A stretch of 64,000 nucleotides of DNA from Mitsuokella jalaludinii DSM 13811 (GTDB lineage Bacteria; Bacillota; Negativicutes; Selenomonadales; Selenomonadaceae), in NCBI RefSeq assembly GCF_000702905.1, contig NZ_JNKR01000005.1:23967-87966 (forward strand). The letters are read 5' to 3'. Below the pieces are notes generated by a model. The model saw only the letters and a list, made by a program, of their open reading frames with translations. It did no database searches and was not told the origin of the DNA. The position numbers and the translations under genes are program-made. This document shows, one piece after another, positions 16,746 to 27,863 of the stretch; position 1 is the stretch's first letter, and every line of letters starts with the position of its first letter.

Positions 16746-19700
16746 TTGTCTAAATTCTTTATCCACCGCCCGATATTCGCCATTGTCATCTCGCTGATCA
16801 TCGTCATCGCCGGCTCCATTGCGGCAACGCAGCTGCCAATCGCGCAGTATCCGCAGATCTCGCCGCCGACGGTCAGCGTCAGCACGTCGTACACGGGCGC
16901 GAGTGCGGCCGTCGTCAACCAGACGGTTGCGCAGATCGTCGAGGACCAGGTCAACGGCACGCAGGGCATGGATTACATGTCCTCAACCTCCGATGATACG
17001 GGCCGCTACAGCCTGTCGGTCACGTTCGAGGTCGGCACGGATGGCGACATGGACTCGGTCAAGGTGCAGAACAACGTTGCTTCGGCGACGAGCCAGCTAC
17101 CGTCTGAGGTCCAGCAGGTCGGTGTCACGACCAAGAAATCGACGAATGATATGGCGTACATGATGTCATTCTATTCGCCGGACGGCACGTATGACCGTGC
17201 CTTCATGAAGAACTACGCGACGATCTACCTGCTCGATAAGCTCAAGCGCATCAACGGCGTCGGCGATGTCCAGGTATTCGGCTCCGACTACGCGATGCGC
17301 GTCTGGCTCAATCCAGACAAGCTCGCAGAGTTGGGCCTTACGGTCGCCGATGTCTCGGCTGCCATCAAGGAGCAGAATGTCCAGGCCCCGGCCGGTACGG
17401 TCGGCGCCATGCCGGTCAACAACGGCCAGGAAAAGCAGATGTCCGGCAAGATCGAAGGCCGCCTGACGACGCCGGAGGAATTCGGCAACGTCATCATCAA
17501 GTCGAACGGTGACGGCCAGTTCGTCCGCCTCAAGGATGTTGCGAAGATCGAGACGGGCTCCCAGTCGGAAGCCATCATCTCGAAGTTCAACGGCTATCCG
17601 GCTGTCGGCTTCGGTATCAAGCTCACGAGTGATGCCAACGCCATGAAGACCATCAGTGAAGTCCGCAAGGTCTTTGATGAAGCGAAGGAGACGCTGCCGC
17701 CGGGCATGCAGATGTCGACCATCTTTGACTCCACGAGCTACATCAGCGCGTCCATCGAGGAGGTCCTCATGACTTTCCTCGAGGCACTGCTGCTCGTCGT
17801 CTTTGTCATCTTCATCTTCCTGCAGAACTGGCGCGCGACGATCATCCCGTTGCTCGCGGTGCCGGTCTCCCTGATTGGTACGCTCGGCGCGTTCATCGTG
17901 CTCGACTTCACGATCAACACATTGACACTCTTCGCGATGGTCCTTGCCATCGGCCTCGTCGTCGACGATGCCATCGTCGTCATCGAGAACGTCGAGAAGC
18001 ACATGGAAGAGGGCCTGATGCCTATCGATGCGACGGAGCGCGCCATGGATGAAGTCCAGGGACCAGTCGTCGCCATCGCCATCGTCCTCTCGGCCGTCTT
18101 CGTGCCGGTTGCCTTCCTCGGTGGCATGACGGGTGTCCTCTACCGGCAGTTCGCTCTGACGATTGCCGTCTCGGTCTGCCTCTCGGCCTTCGTGGCCCTG
18201 ACGCTGACGCCAGCACTCTGTGCGATGATGCTCAAGAAGCACACGGAGAAGGACGACGAGGGCGTGCTCGGCCGCTTCTTCGTCAAGTTCAACAACTGGT
18301 TTGAGCGCATGAAGCGCGGCTACGTCGGCATCGTGGCGAAGTTCATCCGCCACTCGCGCCTGGCAATCATCTTCCTGCTGATCGTCTCGGGCTGTGCCGG
18401 CATCATCTACAAGAATCTGCCTTCGACCTTCGTCCCGAATGAGGACCAGGGCTACATGTTCGCAGCCGTCGAGATGCCGGATGGCACCTCGGCCAACCGC
18501 ACGCAGGCCGTTATCGACAAGCTCAACGTCGCCATGATGGAAAACGTCAAGGGCCTGCAGAGCACGATGGCCATCACGGGCTTCTCGCCACTTTCGGGTG
18601 GCTCCTCGTCTAGTGCCGGCATGATCGTCGTCGGCATGAAGGACTGGTCACAGCGTGAGGATGCGGCCTCGTCGGTCGATGCGGCTGTGCGCACGGCCTT
18701 CGGCATCGGCGCCAAGGTTGCGCCGGAAGCAACGGTCATCGCCATGAACCCGCCGGCCCTGCCAGGCCTCGGCATGACGGGTGGCTGGACACTCCAGCTG
18801 CAGGATATGACGGGCCACAGTGAGACAGAACTCAACGACGTCACCAAGAAGATTGTCGCAGAGGCCAACCAGCGTCCGGAACTCGCCGGCGTGCGCTCGA
18901 CGTATTCTGTCGGCTCGCCAGTCGTCCAGTATGAGGTCGACCGCGAGAAGGTCAAGAACCTCGGCATCCAGCTCTCGGATGTCTTCACGGCCATGCAGGT
19001 CAACTACGGCGGCTATCAGGTCAACGACTTCAACCGCTTCGGTCGCAGCTATAAGGTCATGCTGCAGGCCGACAACGACTATCGCAGCTCGACCGACCAG
19101 ATGAAGTTCATCTTCGTCAAGTCGAGCAAGGGCACGATGGTCCCACTCGACACGCTGCTGCGCCCGAAACTCACGTCAGGCCCGTCGAGCATCTCTCGCT
19201 TCAATGGCACGCGCTCCATCCAGATCACGGGCCAGACGGGCAATGGCTATTCCTCTGGACAGGCCATGAATGCCATCAAGGAAGTCGTCCAGGCGAACGC
19301 TGGCACGGGCTTCAACATCGAGTGGTCCGGCCAGAGCCGTGAGGAGGCCAAGGCTTCGAACTCGACGATGCAGGTCCTCGTGCTCTCACTCGTCTTCGTC
19401 TTCCTCTGCCTCGCCGCTCTCTACGAGAGCTGGAGCGTCCCGTTCGCCGTCCTCCTGACGGTGCCGACGGGCATCTTCGGCGCCCTCGTCTCCGAGTACG
19501 GCCTCTCCATCCTCGAGGCGATGTTCGGCCATCAGAACGCCGGCCTCCAGGACAGCGTCTACATGCAGATCGGTATCATCGCGATCATCGGTCTCGCGGC
19601 CAAGAACGCCATCCTGATCGTCGAGTTCGCGAAGGTCCGTGTCGACCGCGGCATGGAGCCAGTCAAGGCAGCCATCGAAGCTGCTGGCCTGCGCCTGCGC

Positions 19701-19937
19701 CCAATCCTCATGACGTCGTTCGCCTTCATCATCGGCTGTATCCCGCTGGCCATCGCCACGGGTGCCGGTGCTGCAGCGCGTAACGGCATGGGCGTTGCCG
19801 TCGTCGGCGGCATGCTCTTCGCGACGGCCATGGGTATCTTCCTGATTCCTGTGTTCTTCGTCGCCATGGAGTGGATTGCCGCCAAGCTCGGCCTGCTCAA
19901 GCAGGAGCGCAAGAAATCCTCGGCTGATTACATGTAA
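16746..19937 (+). CDS. RND multidrug efflux permease (AcrB/HAE1 family)
   Basis: 1063 residues, TTG start, the full size of AcrB-type pumps. It is a proton-driven trimeric inner-membrane exporter of drugs and other amphiphiles. It starts MSKFFIHRPIFAIVIS as in the family. The proton-relay Asp pair is in GLVVDDAIVVIENVE (transmembrane helix 4), and the Lys in IGLAAKNAILIVEF (helix 10). Two large periplasmic loops follow helices 1 and 7. No TolC-like gene follows, so the outer-membrane channel must be encoded elsewhere. A terminator closes the operon. Confidence 0.95.
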   Translation: MSKFFIHRPIFAIVISLIIVIAGSIAATQLPIAQYPQISPPTVSVSTSYTGASAAVVNQTVAQIVEDQVNGTQGMDYMSSTSDDTGRYSLSVTFEVGTDGDMDSVKVQNNVASATSQLPSEVQQVGVTTKKSTNDMAYMMSFYSPDGTYDRAFMKNYATIYLLDKLKRINGVGDVQVFGSDYAMRVWLNPDKLAELGLTVADVSAAIKEQNVQAPAGTVGAMPVNNGQEKQMSGKIEGRLTTPEEFGNVIIKSNGDGQFVRLKDVAKIETGSQSEAIISKFNGYPAVGFGIKLTSDANAMKTISEVRKVFDEAKETLPPGMQMSTIFDSTSYISASIEEVLMTFLEALLLVVFVIFIFLQNWRATIIPLLAVPVSLIGTLGAFIVLDFTINTLTLFAMVLAIGLVVDDAIVVIENVEKHMEEGLMPIDATERAMDEVQGPVVAIAIVLSAVFVPVAFLGGMTGVLYRQFALTIAVSVCLSAFVALTLTPALCAMMLKKHTEKDDEGVLGRFFVKFNNWFERMKRGYVGIVAKFIRHSRLAIIFLLIVSGCAGIIYKNLPSTFVPNEDQGYMFAAVEMPDGTSANRTQAVIDKLNVAMMENVKGLQSTMAITGFSPLSGGSSSSAGMIVVGMKDWSQREDAASSVDAAVRTAFGIGAKVAPEATVIAMNPPALPGLGMTGGWTLQLQDMTGHSETELNDVTKKIVAEANQRPELAGVRSTYSVGSPVVQYEVDREKVKNLGIQLSDVFTAMQVNYGGYQVNDFNRFGRSYKVMLQADNDYRSSTDQMKFIFVKSSKGTMVPLDTLLRPKLTSGPSSISRFNGTRSIQITGQTGNGYSSGQAMNAIKEVVQANAGTGFNIEWSGQSREEAKASNSTMQVLVLSLVFVFLCLAALYESWSVPFAVLLTVPTGIFGALVSEYGLSILEAMFGHQNAGLQDSVYMQIGIIAIIGLAAKNAILIVEFAKVRVDRGMEPVKAAIEAAGLRLRPILMTSFAFIIGCIPLAIATGAGAAARNGMGVAVVGGMLFATAMGIFLIPVFFVAMEWIAAKLGLLKQERKKSSADYM

Positions 19938-19975
19938 TACCGTGCTCCATCGAGCTATCGATGGGCCATTCATAG

Positions 19976-20011
19976 AAGAGACACCTTCCTTGTCAGGAAG
20001 GTGCCTCTTTT
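19976..20011 (+). terminator. Terminator of the efflux operon
   Basis: CACCTTCCT (19982-19990) pairs with AGGAAGGTG (19995-20003), followed by CCTCTTTT. Confidence 0.82.
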
Positions 20012-20019
20012 GCTATAAT
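19990..20019 (+). promoter_or_regulatory. recA promoter
   Basis: TTGTCA (19990-19995) and TATAAT (20014-20019) have an 18-base spacer. The -35 lies inside the loop of the preceding terminator. No convincing LexA box was seen. Confidence 0.65.
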
Positions 20020-20108
20020 GGGAATATACTGACCCCTATGCTCTGGAATCGAATGAGTCAACATAGATGCGTCAATCCCTATGGTTTGTCATGAAAGGAG
20101 AGAACTAC

Positions 20109-21203
20109 ATGGCAGCAGATAAGAAAGAAGCAGCAAGCAAACAGGAAGCGCTCGAGAACGCGCTGAAGAAGATCGAGAAGGACTTCGGCAAGGGCTCGAT
20201 CATGCGCCTCGGCGATGCCAAGGCACACATGGACATCGAGGTCATCCCGACGGGCATCCTGCCGCTCGACATCGCCCTCGGCGTTGGCGGCATCCCGCGC
20301 GGCCGCATCATCGAGGTCTACGGCCCGGAGTCTTCCGGTAAGACGACGGTCACCCTGCACATGATCGCTGAGGCACAGAAGAACGGCGGCATCGCCGCCT
20401 TCATCGATGCCGAGCATGCGCTTGACCCGGTCTACGCCGCGAAACTCGGCGTCAACATCGATGACCTGCTGATCTCCCAGCCGGATACGGGCGAGCAGGC
20501 ACTCGACATCGTCGACGCGCTCGTACGCAGCGGCGCCATCGACATCATCGTCGTCGACTCCGTCGCCGCACTCGTGCCGAAGGCCGAGATCGAGGGCGAC
20601 ATGGGCGACAGCCACGTCGGCCTGCAGGCCCGCCTCATGAGCCAGGCCATGCGCAAGCTCACGGGCATCATCGCGAAGTCCCGCACGGCTGCCATCTTCA
20701 TCAACCAGATCCGCGAGAAGGTCGGCGTCATGTTTGGCAACCCGGAGACGACGACGGGCGGCCGTGCGCTGAAGTTCTACTCGTCCGTCCGCCTCGATGT
20801 CCGCAAGATCGACACGATCAAGCAGGGCCAGGATGTCATCGGCAACCGCACGCGCATCAAGGTCGTCAAGAACAAGGTCGCGCCGCCGTTCCGCACGGCA
20901 GAGTTCGACATCATGTACGGCGAGGGTGTCTCGCGCCTCTCGAGCATCATCGACATGGGCGTCGACCTCGATATCGTCGACAAGAGTGGTGCCTGGTTCT
21001 CGTACAACGGCACGCGCCTCGGACAGGGTAAGGAAAACGCCAAGCAGTCCCTGCGCGACCAGCCGGCCATCTGCGAGGAGATCGAGGCCAAGATCCGCGC
21101 CAAGCTGCTCGAGAACCCCGAGGCGGGCGATTCGCTCAAGCAGGCTGAGGCCGAGGCAGAGCGCGAGCAGGGCGAGGGCGCCCAGGCGGATGACGAAGCA
21201 TGA
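20109..21203 (+). CDS. recA: Recombinase RecA
   Basis: 364 residues. It forms DNA-strand-exchange filaments in homologous recombination and triggers LexA cleavage. The Walker A motif is GPESSGKTT (about 69-77), with the family stretch GSIMRLGD, the Walker B region [10 protein letters not shown] and the loop motif [23 protein letters not shown] 20109 is chosen for its AAAGGAGAG ribosome site; the 14 in-frame codons upstream are not conserved. The stop overlaps recX by 4 bases. Confidence 0.98.
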   Translation: MAADKKEAASKQEALENALKKIEKDFGKGSIMRLGDAKAHMDIEVIPTGILPLDIALGVGGIPRGRIIEVYGPESSGKTTVTLHMIAEAQKNGGIAAFIDAEHALDPVYAAKLGVNIDDLLISQPDTGEQALDIVDALVRSGAIDIIVVDSVAALVPKAEIEGDMGDSHVGLQARLMSQAMRKLTGIIAKSRTAAIFINQIREKVGVMFGNPETTTGGRALKFYSSVRLDVRKIDTIKQGQDVIGNRTRIKVVKNKVAPPFRTAEFDIMYGEGVSRLSSIIDMGVDLDIVDKSGAWFSYNGTRLGQGKENAKQSLRDQPAICEEIEAKIRAKLLENPEAGDSLKQAEAEAEREQGEGAQADDEA

Positions 21204-21793
21204 TGTACCGCAGCTACCACGCGAGCCCGCCATCTGACGAAGAGCAGCCGCGTCCGCGCCGCCGCACGCGCAGAGGGCGCACGAGAAGGGCGGAGGCAGG
21301 CGATGGGGAAGCCGTCGAGAAAACGAAGAAGCCGGAGAAGACGGCACTCGTAGCTGCTGTCGACATCCTCGCGCGCCAGGAGTACAGCGAGGCCAAGCTC
21401 TCGGAGAAGCTCGCGCGCAAGGGATACGGTGAGGAGGAGATCGCGGGCGCCATCGCGCGCCTCAAGGAGCGCCACTACCTCAACGATGCCGATGCGTGCG
21501 CACGCCAGTTTGCCTTTCTCTACACGGAGAGCCGCAACTCCGTGCGCCAGATCTGCCTCAAGCTCCGCCAGCGTGGCTTCACCAAGGAAGACATCGACGC
21601 CTGTCGGCCACGAGACATCTATGAGCGCGAGAAACAGGCTGCCCTGCGCGTGCTCACCCTCAAGTACCCGCGCGACGCCGAGCGCCAGAAGATGATGGCC
21701 AATCTCTACCAAAAGGGATTTGAAGCAGGAACCGCGAGGGATGCTGTCGAAACATATAAGAGTCAGGGCGTTCCCGAGGACGGAACGTCCTGA
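21200..21793 (+). CDS. recX: RecA regulator RecX
   Basis: 197 residues. RecX modulates RecA filaments. After a basic Arg-rich N-terminal tail (about 15-45), three helical repeats of the family are seen: [38 protein letters not shown], and [23 protein letters not shown] overlap with recA shows coupling. The Arg-rich tail is longer than in many RecX proteins. Confidence 0.9.
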   Translation: MMYRSYHASPPSDEEQPRPRRRTRRGRTRRAEAGDGEAVEKTKKPEKTALVAAVDILARQEYSEAKLSEKLARKGYGEEEIAGAIARLKERHYLNDADACARQFAFLYTESRNSVRQICLKLRQRGFTKEDIDACRPRDIYEREKQAALRVLTLKYPRDAERQKMMANLYQKGFEAGTARDAVETYKSQGVPEDGTS

Positions 21794-21860
21794 TATAAAC
21801 ATGCTTCCAGCACCGTACGCGCTTCCTGCCGTGCGGATACCACAAGAAATGAGGGATTCC

Positions 21861-22334
21861 ATGGGACGCCTTAACGTTCGCTTTGATGCGCAGAGCCTGC
21901 GCGAAATGTTCTTCAACTGCCAGGGCAGGCTGAACCGCAAGCCGTTCATCCTGCGCCTGTTCGGTGTCATCTTCTTCTGCACCTTTGTCGCCATGCTGCT
22001 CTACACGCTGTTCTACAGCGGCTTCGGCAGCAAGACGGTCGCCGACGGGGCGGCCATCGTGATTTCTATCGTCGAGGTCATCGCCATCTACACACTCGTC
22101 GTGCGCCGGCTCCATGACCTCGGCATGGGACAGCCGCTGGCCATCGTCTACCTCGTCATCGCCATCCTGCAGCCGTTCTTCTTCCGCCTGATCGCGGACC
22201 TGCCCGAGGACAGCATGGAAGCACAAGTCGTGCAGGCGCTCAACCTCTTCACGATGCTCCTGATCGTCTGCCTCATGCTGATTCGCGGCAAGCAAGGCCC
22301 GAACCAGTATGGCGAAGACCCGCTGGAGAACTGA
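21861..22334 (+). CDS. DUF805 family membrane protein
   Basis: 157 residues with about four hydrophobic segments. It has the DUF805 signatures GRLNRKPFILR (residues about 20-30), RRLHDLGMGQ (about 80) and GPNQYGEDP at the C-terminus. The function of the family is not known. ATG 21861 is preferred, with GAGGG at 21851-21855 as ribosome site; ATG 21849 is possible. It stands alone between recX and a terminator. Confidence 0.82.
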   Translation: MGRLNVRFDAQSLREMFFNCQGRLNRKPFILRLFGVIFFCTFVAMLLYTLFYSGFGSKTVADGAAIVISIVEVIAIYTLVVRRLHDLGMGQPLAIVYLVIAILQPFFFRLIADLPEDSMEAQVVQALNLFTMLLIVCLMLIRGKQGPNQYGEDPLEN

Positions 22335-22348
22335 ATAACCGATACGTT

Positions 22349-22376
22349 ACGCCGCCAGTTGCGGCGTTTCTTTTTT
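22349..22376 (+). terminator. Terminator after the DUF805 gene
   Basis: ACGCCGC (22349-22355) pairs with GCGGCGT (22361-22367), followed by TTTCTTTTTT. Confidence 0.88.
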
Positions 22377-22431
22377 GCCGCGCCTATGCTATAATTTGAA
22401 GAAAGTAGGTTTTTATTTGGGAGGAAAAAAA

Positions 22432-23988
<1,557 letters not shown>

Positions 23989-24048
23989 GTTTTTGAAACT
24001 CCGAACCCGTTGCGGCACAACGATTTTGCGGTTTTATATCTCTCTTTT

Positions 24049-24065
24049 GATAACGATTTGATAAC
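24049..24065 (+). repeat. Left end repeat (candidate attL or integrase site)
   Basis: GATAACGATTTGATAAC, two GATAAC boxes 5 bases apart. It matches the sequence at 31869-31885 in the same orientation with one mismatch. It may be the att core or integrase arm-binding sites. Confidence 0.5.
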
Positions 24066-24158
24066 GCTCCCCATAGGCCGTATCATTCTGTATCCCCAGT
24101 GGATTGCGGGTAAAGAATGTTCTTTTGCGGCTTATAAGTGAGGACAACCATATTAGAA

Positions 24159-24194
24159 AGCCCTTACCGATGGCAACGTCGGTAAGGGCTTTTG
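24159..24194 (-). terminator. Bidirectional terminator hairpin at the element left end
   Basis: AAGCCCTTACCGA (24159-24171) pairs with TCGGTAAGGGCTT (24180-24192). It lies just after the stop of the reverse-strand Xre gene and would also stop transcripts entering from guaA. Confidence 0.75.
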
Positions 24195-24198
24195 CTGT

Positions 24199-24732
24199 CT
24201 ATTCATCAGTATCGGGGCTATCTTTGAGTGCATCCACCAGGAAATCACTCAATTCCTGTGAGGGAACTTTTGCCCACCGCAGGGTGGTGTCGTACTTGGG
24301 GTAGTTGTACCGCCAGCGGTCATAGTCCTCCCTGGTGATCTCCCCGGCCTCCAGCTTCTTGGCCTGCTCCGCCCAGGCGGACAGCATATCAAGCATATTG
24401 GCATAGGTCTTGCCTTTGGATTTGTCCAGACGCAGACAAACCTCGCCGTCAATCTCCCCAATAGTCAGCCCCCGAATATCCTCCAAAGCAAAGAGGGTGT
24501 GCATCAGGCCGATGTCGGTATCTATGTCAGGGACGGTCAGGGCATCAGGGGAAATATCAAAGAAGTCAGCCAGGGTCTTTGTCAGGTCGGCCTTGGGGGT
24601 GCGGCTCCCGGTTTCATACTGTGCCATACGCACATCGGCGGAGCGTTCCGGGAAACCCACCACCATGCCAAGATACTTCTGTGTGATGCCCTTCATGTTG
24701 CGGAAGAAACGAATACGTTCACCAATCGCCAT
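24199..24732 (-). CDS. Xre-family regulator of the mobile element
   Basis: 177 residues starting MAIGERIRFFRNMKGITQKYLG, a Cro/C1-type helix-turn-helix (about 5-60) with a C-terminal part of about 110 residues rich in charged residues (LDMLSAWAEQAKKLEAGEITREDYDRWRYNYP). This type of protein occurs upstream of integrases in Firmicute integrative elements and probably controls excision or transfer. It is divergent from xis-int. ATG 24732 is chosen because the helix-turn-helix begins there; the upstream in-frame extension has no family support. Confidence 0.8.
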   Translation of the reverse strand: MAIGERIRFFRNMKGITQKYLGMVVGFPERSADVRMAQYETGSRTPKADLTKTLADFFDISPDALTVPDIDTDIGLMHTLFALEDIRGLTIGEIDGEVCLRLDKSKGKTYANMLDMLSAWAEQAKKLEAGEITREDYDRWRYNYPKYDTTLRWAKVPSQELSDFLVDALKDSPDTDE

Positions 24733-24921
24733 AACTGCCAACTCCAATCTATGTAATGGGGACACTTGAAGTATAACAGATATGTTTAGACCAGTCAAGA
24801 GAAAAATAAATAAATTTGTTTATATTTTCTCGTTGGAAGGTCTTGACATAACGGAATAGAGTTAGTATAATAGGACTACGTTAAGCAAATAGCGTTAAAT
24901 CAAAAGAAAGGAGGAATCCAT

Positions 24922-25110
24922 ATGGAGAACAGATTCATCCGGGCGGAAGAAGTTGCGGACGAGCTGGGTGTATCGAAGCCCTACGCCTATAAACTCATCC
25001 GGCAGCTCAACGAAGAATTGAAGGACAAGGGCTTCATCACCATCGCAGGGCGGGTCAACCGCCAGTATTTCAACGAACGGCTCTACGGGGCCAGAAAGGA
25101 AGGGAACTAA
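24922..25110 (+). CDS. xis: Excisionase-like small DNA-binding protein
   Basis: 62 residues with a winged-helix/MerR-like fold: FIRAEEVADELGVSKPYAYKLIRQLNEEL. Such proteins sit immediately before tyrosine integrases and direct excision. Strong ribosome site AAAGGAGGAA at 24906. It ends immediately before the integrase ATG. The assignment as excisionase rests on context plus fold. Confidence 0.75.
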   Translation: MENRFIRAEEVADELGVSKPYAYKLIRQLNEELKDKGFITIAGRVNRQYFNERLYGARKEGN

Positions 25111-26187
25111 ATGCCAGTCTTTAAGGACGAAGCAAGAGGAACATGGTACGTCATGGTGCGGTATCAGGACTGGACGGGGGAGCGCAAACAGAAGTGCAAG
25201 CGTGGCTTTGCCACCAAACGGGAGGCCCAGGAGTGGGAGCGCAGTTTCCAGATGCAGACCTCCGGCGACCTGGATATGACCTTTGAAGCCTTTACCGAGC
25301 TTTACACCAAGGATATGAAACCCCGGCTCAAGGAGAACACCTGGCTGACCAAGGAGAACATCATCCAGAAGAAAATTCTGCCCTACTTTGGCAAGCGGAA
25401 GATTAGCGAGATCACCACCAAGGACGTGATCGCATGGCAGAACGAGTTGCTGGCCTACCGGGACGAGAAGCGCAAGCCCTACTCGGCTACCTACCTCAAA
25501 ACCCTGCACAACCAGCTTAGCGCCATCTTCAATCACGCTGTCCGCTTCTATGAGCTGCGCTCCAATCCCGCCGCCAAGGCTGGGAACATGGGGTCAGAGG
25601 AACGGAAGGAAATGCTGTTCTGGACGAAAGCGGAGTACCAGAAGTTTGCAGATGCCATGATGGACAAGCCCGTTTCCTACTACGCCTTTGAAATGCTCTA
25701 CTGGTGTGGTATTCGGGAGGGGGAACTGCTGGCCCTGACCCCGGCAGACTTTGACTTTGAGGCCGGGACGGTGAAAATCAGCAAGTCCTATCAGCGGCTC
25801 CACGGCAAGGACGTCATTACCACGCCAAAGACGAAGAAAAGCAACCGCACCATTAAAATGCCCAACTTCCTCTGTGACGAGATGAAGGATTACCTGGGGA
25901 TGCTCTACGGTATCAAGAAGAAGGAGCGCATTTTCACCATCACGAAAAGCTATCTCCACCATGAGATGGACAGAGGGGCGAAGTCGGCAGGGGTCAAGCG
26001 TATCAGAATCCACGACCTCCGGCATTCGCACATCTCACTTCTGATTGACATGGGCTTCTCCGCTGTGGCGATTGCTGACCGTGTGGGGCATGAGAGTATC
26101 GAGATCACCTATCGCTATGCCCACCTGTTTCCGTCCAAGCAGACGGAAATGGCAGACAAATTGGACTTTGAAAGGATGGGAGCGTAA
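25111..26187 (+). CDS. int: Tyrosine site-specific integrase
   Basis: 358 residues of the phage/Tn916-type integrase family. An N-terminal AP2-like arm-binding region (about 1-50), a SAM-like core-binding domain (about 55-160) and a catalytic domain carry Arg202 (WCGIREGEL), Lys in TTPKTKKS, His301 and Arg304 (HDLRHSH), His327 (GHESI) and the nucleophile Tyr336 (YRYAHL). All catalytic residues are present, so it should be active. It abuts xis and overlaps the mobC-like gene by one base. Confidence 0.95.
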   Translation: MPVFKDEARGTWYVMVRYQDWTGERKQKCKRGFATKREAQEWERSFQMQTSGDLDMTFEAFTELYTKDMKPRLKENTWLTKENIIQKKILPYFGKRKISEITTKDVIAWQNELLAYRDEKRKPYSATYLKTLHNQLSAIFNHAVRFYELRSNPAAKAGNMGSEERKEMLFWTKAEYQKFADAMMDKPVSYYAFEMLYWCGIREGELLALTPADFDFEAGTVKISKSYQRLHGKDVITTPKTKKSNRTIKMPNFLCDEMKDYLGMLYGIKKKERIFTITKSYLHHEMDRGAKSAGVKRIRIHDLRHSHISLLIDMGFSAVAIADRVGHESIEITYRYAHLFPSKQTEMADKLDFERMGA

Positions 26188-26507
26188 TGTCAGCTAAGAA
26201 TTTGGACACTCACAACCGCTGGAGGAACAAGACCGTGGCCTTCCGGGTATCCCCGGAGGAAAACAAGCAGATTGACGCCGCTGTGCGGCTCTCTGGCCTG
26301 ACGAAGCAGGACTACATCACCCGGCGGCTCTTAGACCGGGCCGTGGTGGTGCAGGGCAATCCCAGGGTCTACAAGGCCCTGCGTGACCAACTCGCCGCCG
26401 TCCTGGGGGAACTGCGGCGCATTGAGGCCGGGGGCGACGTGGGGGATGAACTTCTCGCCACCATTGACCTTATCTCAGTGACGCTGGGCGGCATGAAGGA
26501 GGATTGA
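26187..26507 (+). CDS. MobC-like mobilization accessory protein
   Basis: 106 residues. The N-terminal part (RNKTVAFRVSPEENKQIDAAVRLSGLTKQDYITRRLL) is a ribbon-helix-helix-type DNA-binding segment seen in plasmid mobilization proteins that help the relaxase at oriT. The C-terminal half is helical. The start codon overlaps the integrase stop. It probably belongs to the relaxosome or represses its operon. Confidence 0.7.
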   Translation: MSAKNLDTHNRWRNKTVAFRVSPEENKQIDAAVRLSGLTKQDYITRRLLDRAVVVQGNPRVYKALRDQLAAVLGELRRIEAGGDVGDELLATIDLISVTLGGMKED

Positions 26508-26514
26508 TAGATTG

Positions 26515-27669
26515 ATGGATTCCAGAGAAACGAAAAGGACTGTCCCGGTTCCGTCTGTTGGCGCAGACGGGGAACAGCCCAATTCTCAAACAACTACCCA
26601 AAGTATAGCAGAGGAAACGGCTGAAAACAACCCCCAAGAGAAAGATTTAGAGGAAATGCTCCGGGATATGCGGCGCATGAACGACCCAGCCTACCTCCAC
26701 ACAGTTTCCATGAACGACCTTTACCAGAACATCTACCAGAGCAGACCGCCCGTAATAGACGGTCTGCTCTACCCTGGGACGTACCTCTTTGCGGGAGCGC
26801 CCAAGGTGGGCAAGTCGTTCCTGATGGCCCAGCTTGCCTACCATGTCAGCATGGGCCTCCCCCTGTGGGGCTACCCTGTCCACAAGGGGACTGTCCTCTA
26901 TCTGGCGTTGGAGGACGACCACCGCCGCTTGCAGGGGCGGCTATACCGAATGTTCGGCACAGAGGGCACCGACAATCTGCTCTTTGCGGTCTACGCCAAA
27001 CAGCTTGGCGTTGGCCTGGAGGAACAGCTAAAGAAGTTCGTCCGGGAACACCCGAACACCAAGCTGATTATCATTGACACCCTCCAGAAAATCCGGGAGG
27101 CTGGTGGGGATAAGTACAGCTACGCCAACGATTACGAGGTGGTGGGTAAGCTGAAACGCCTTGCCGATGATTGCGGCGTCTGCCTCCTGCTGGTACACCA
27201 CACTCGAAAGCAACAGGCAGATGACAAATTCGATATGATCTCCGGCACCAACGGTCTGCTGGGAGCGGCGGACGGGGCCTTTCTTCTTCAAAAGGAGAAG
27301 CGGACAGACGGCAGCGCCGTTCTGGACGTGGCCGGGCGTGACCAGCAAGACCAGCGATTCTATCTTACCAGGGACAAGGAACGGCTGATATGGACGCTGG
27401 AGCGTACGGAAACGGAGGCATGGACAGAGCCGCCCGACCCGGTGCTGGAGGCCATAGCCGCCCTTGTGACGGCGGAGAAGCCGACCTGGGGTGGTACGGC
27501 CACCGAGCTGGTAGCGGCGCTCCAGACCGACATGAAGCCCAACGCCCTGGCGATGCGGCTAAACGTCCGGGCCGGGAAGCTGCTGATAGACTACCACATC
27601 CGCTATGAGAACAGCAGGAGCCACGCCGGGAGAAGTATCAGCCTGACGCTGGAACCGTCCCAGGCGTGA
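26515..27669 (+). CDS. RepA-like AAA/RecA-fold ATPase (replicative helicase type)
   Basis: 384 residues. Walker A FAGAPKVGKSFLMAQL near residue 93, Walker B KLIIIDTLQKI near 185, then HHTRKQ and a sensor-like GTNGLLGAADGAFLL, as in the RSF1010 RepA/AAA_25 family of hexameric helicases found on mobilizable elements. It could unwind the element for rolling-circle-like replication after excision or transfer. AAGGAGG at 26496 serves either TTG 26512 or ATG 26515. Iteron-like repeats follow its stop, in keeping with an origin. Confidence 0.78.
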   Translation: MDSRETKRTVPVPSVGADGEQPNSQTTTQSIAEETAENNPQEKDLEEMLRDMRRMNDPAYLHTVSMNDLYQNIYQSRPPVIDGLLYPGTYLFAGAPKVGKSFLMAQLAYHVSMGLPLWGYPVHKGTVLYLALEDDHRRLQGRLYRMFGTEGTDNLLFAVYAKQLGVGLEEQLKKFVREHPNTKLIIIDTLQKIREAGGDKYSYANDYEVVGKLKRLADDCGVCLLLVHHTRKQQADDKFDMISGTNGLLGAADGAFLLQKEKRTDGSAVLDVAGRDQQDQRFYLTRDKERLIWTLERTETEAWTEPPDPVLEAIAALVTAEKPTWGGTATELVAALQTDMKPNALAMRLNVRAGKLLIDYHIRYENSRSHAGRSISLTLEPSQA

Positions 27670-27750
27670 CGACCGTGACGGCTGTGACGGCTTTTTTGAG
27701 AGTGGCGGCGGTGTCTGAAACATCGTCACGGTCGTCACGGCTGTCACGGG
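27665..27750 (+). repeat. 9-bp iteron-like repeats in inverted arrangement
   Basis: GTGACG recurs every 9 bases at 27666-27689, and the reverse form CGTCAC recurs every 9 bases from 27724. CGTGACGACCGTGACG (27665-27680) is an exact reverse complement of 27724-27739. Directly following the RepA-like gene, this resembles a replication origin or a protein-binding array of the element. Confidence 0.6.
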
Positions 27751-27863
27751 GAGCAGCAAAGTTTAGGCGGGGTGCAGGGTGCCCTTTTCAAAGGGCGGCC
27801 CTGCTGGGGGAGGCAACCGCAGTTGCCGGGGGCAAAGCCCCCACACCCCCTCGGAGAGCCCAC

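Noticed and set aside
22377..22431. Purine riboswitch upstream of guaA
   Set aside because: Only about 30 bases lie between the -10 box and the start; there is no room and no conserved core.
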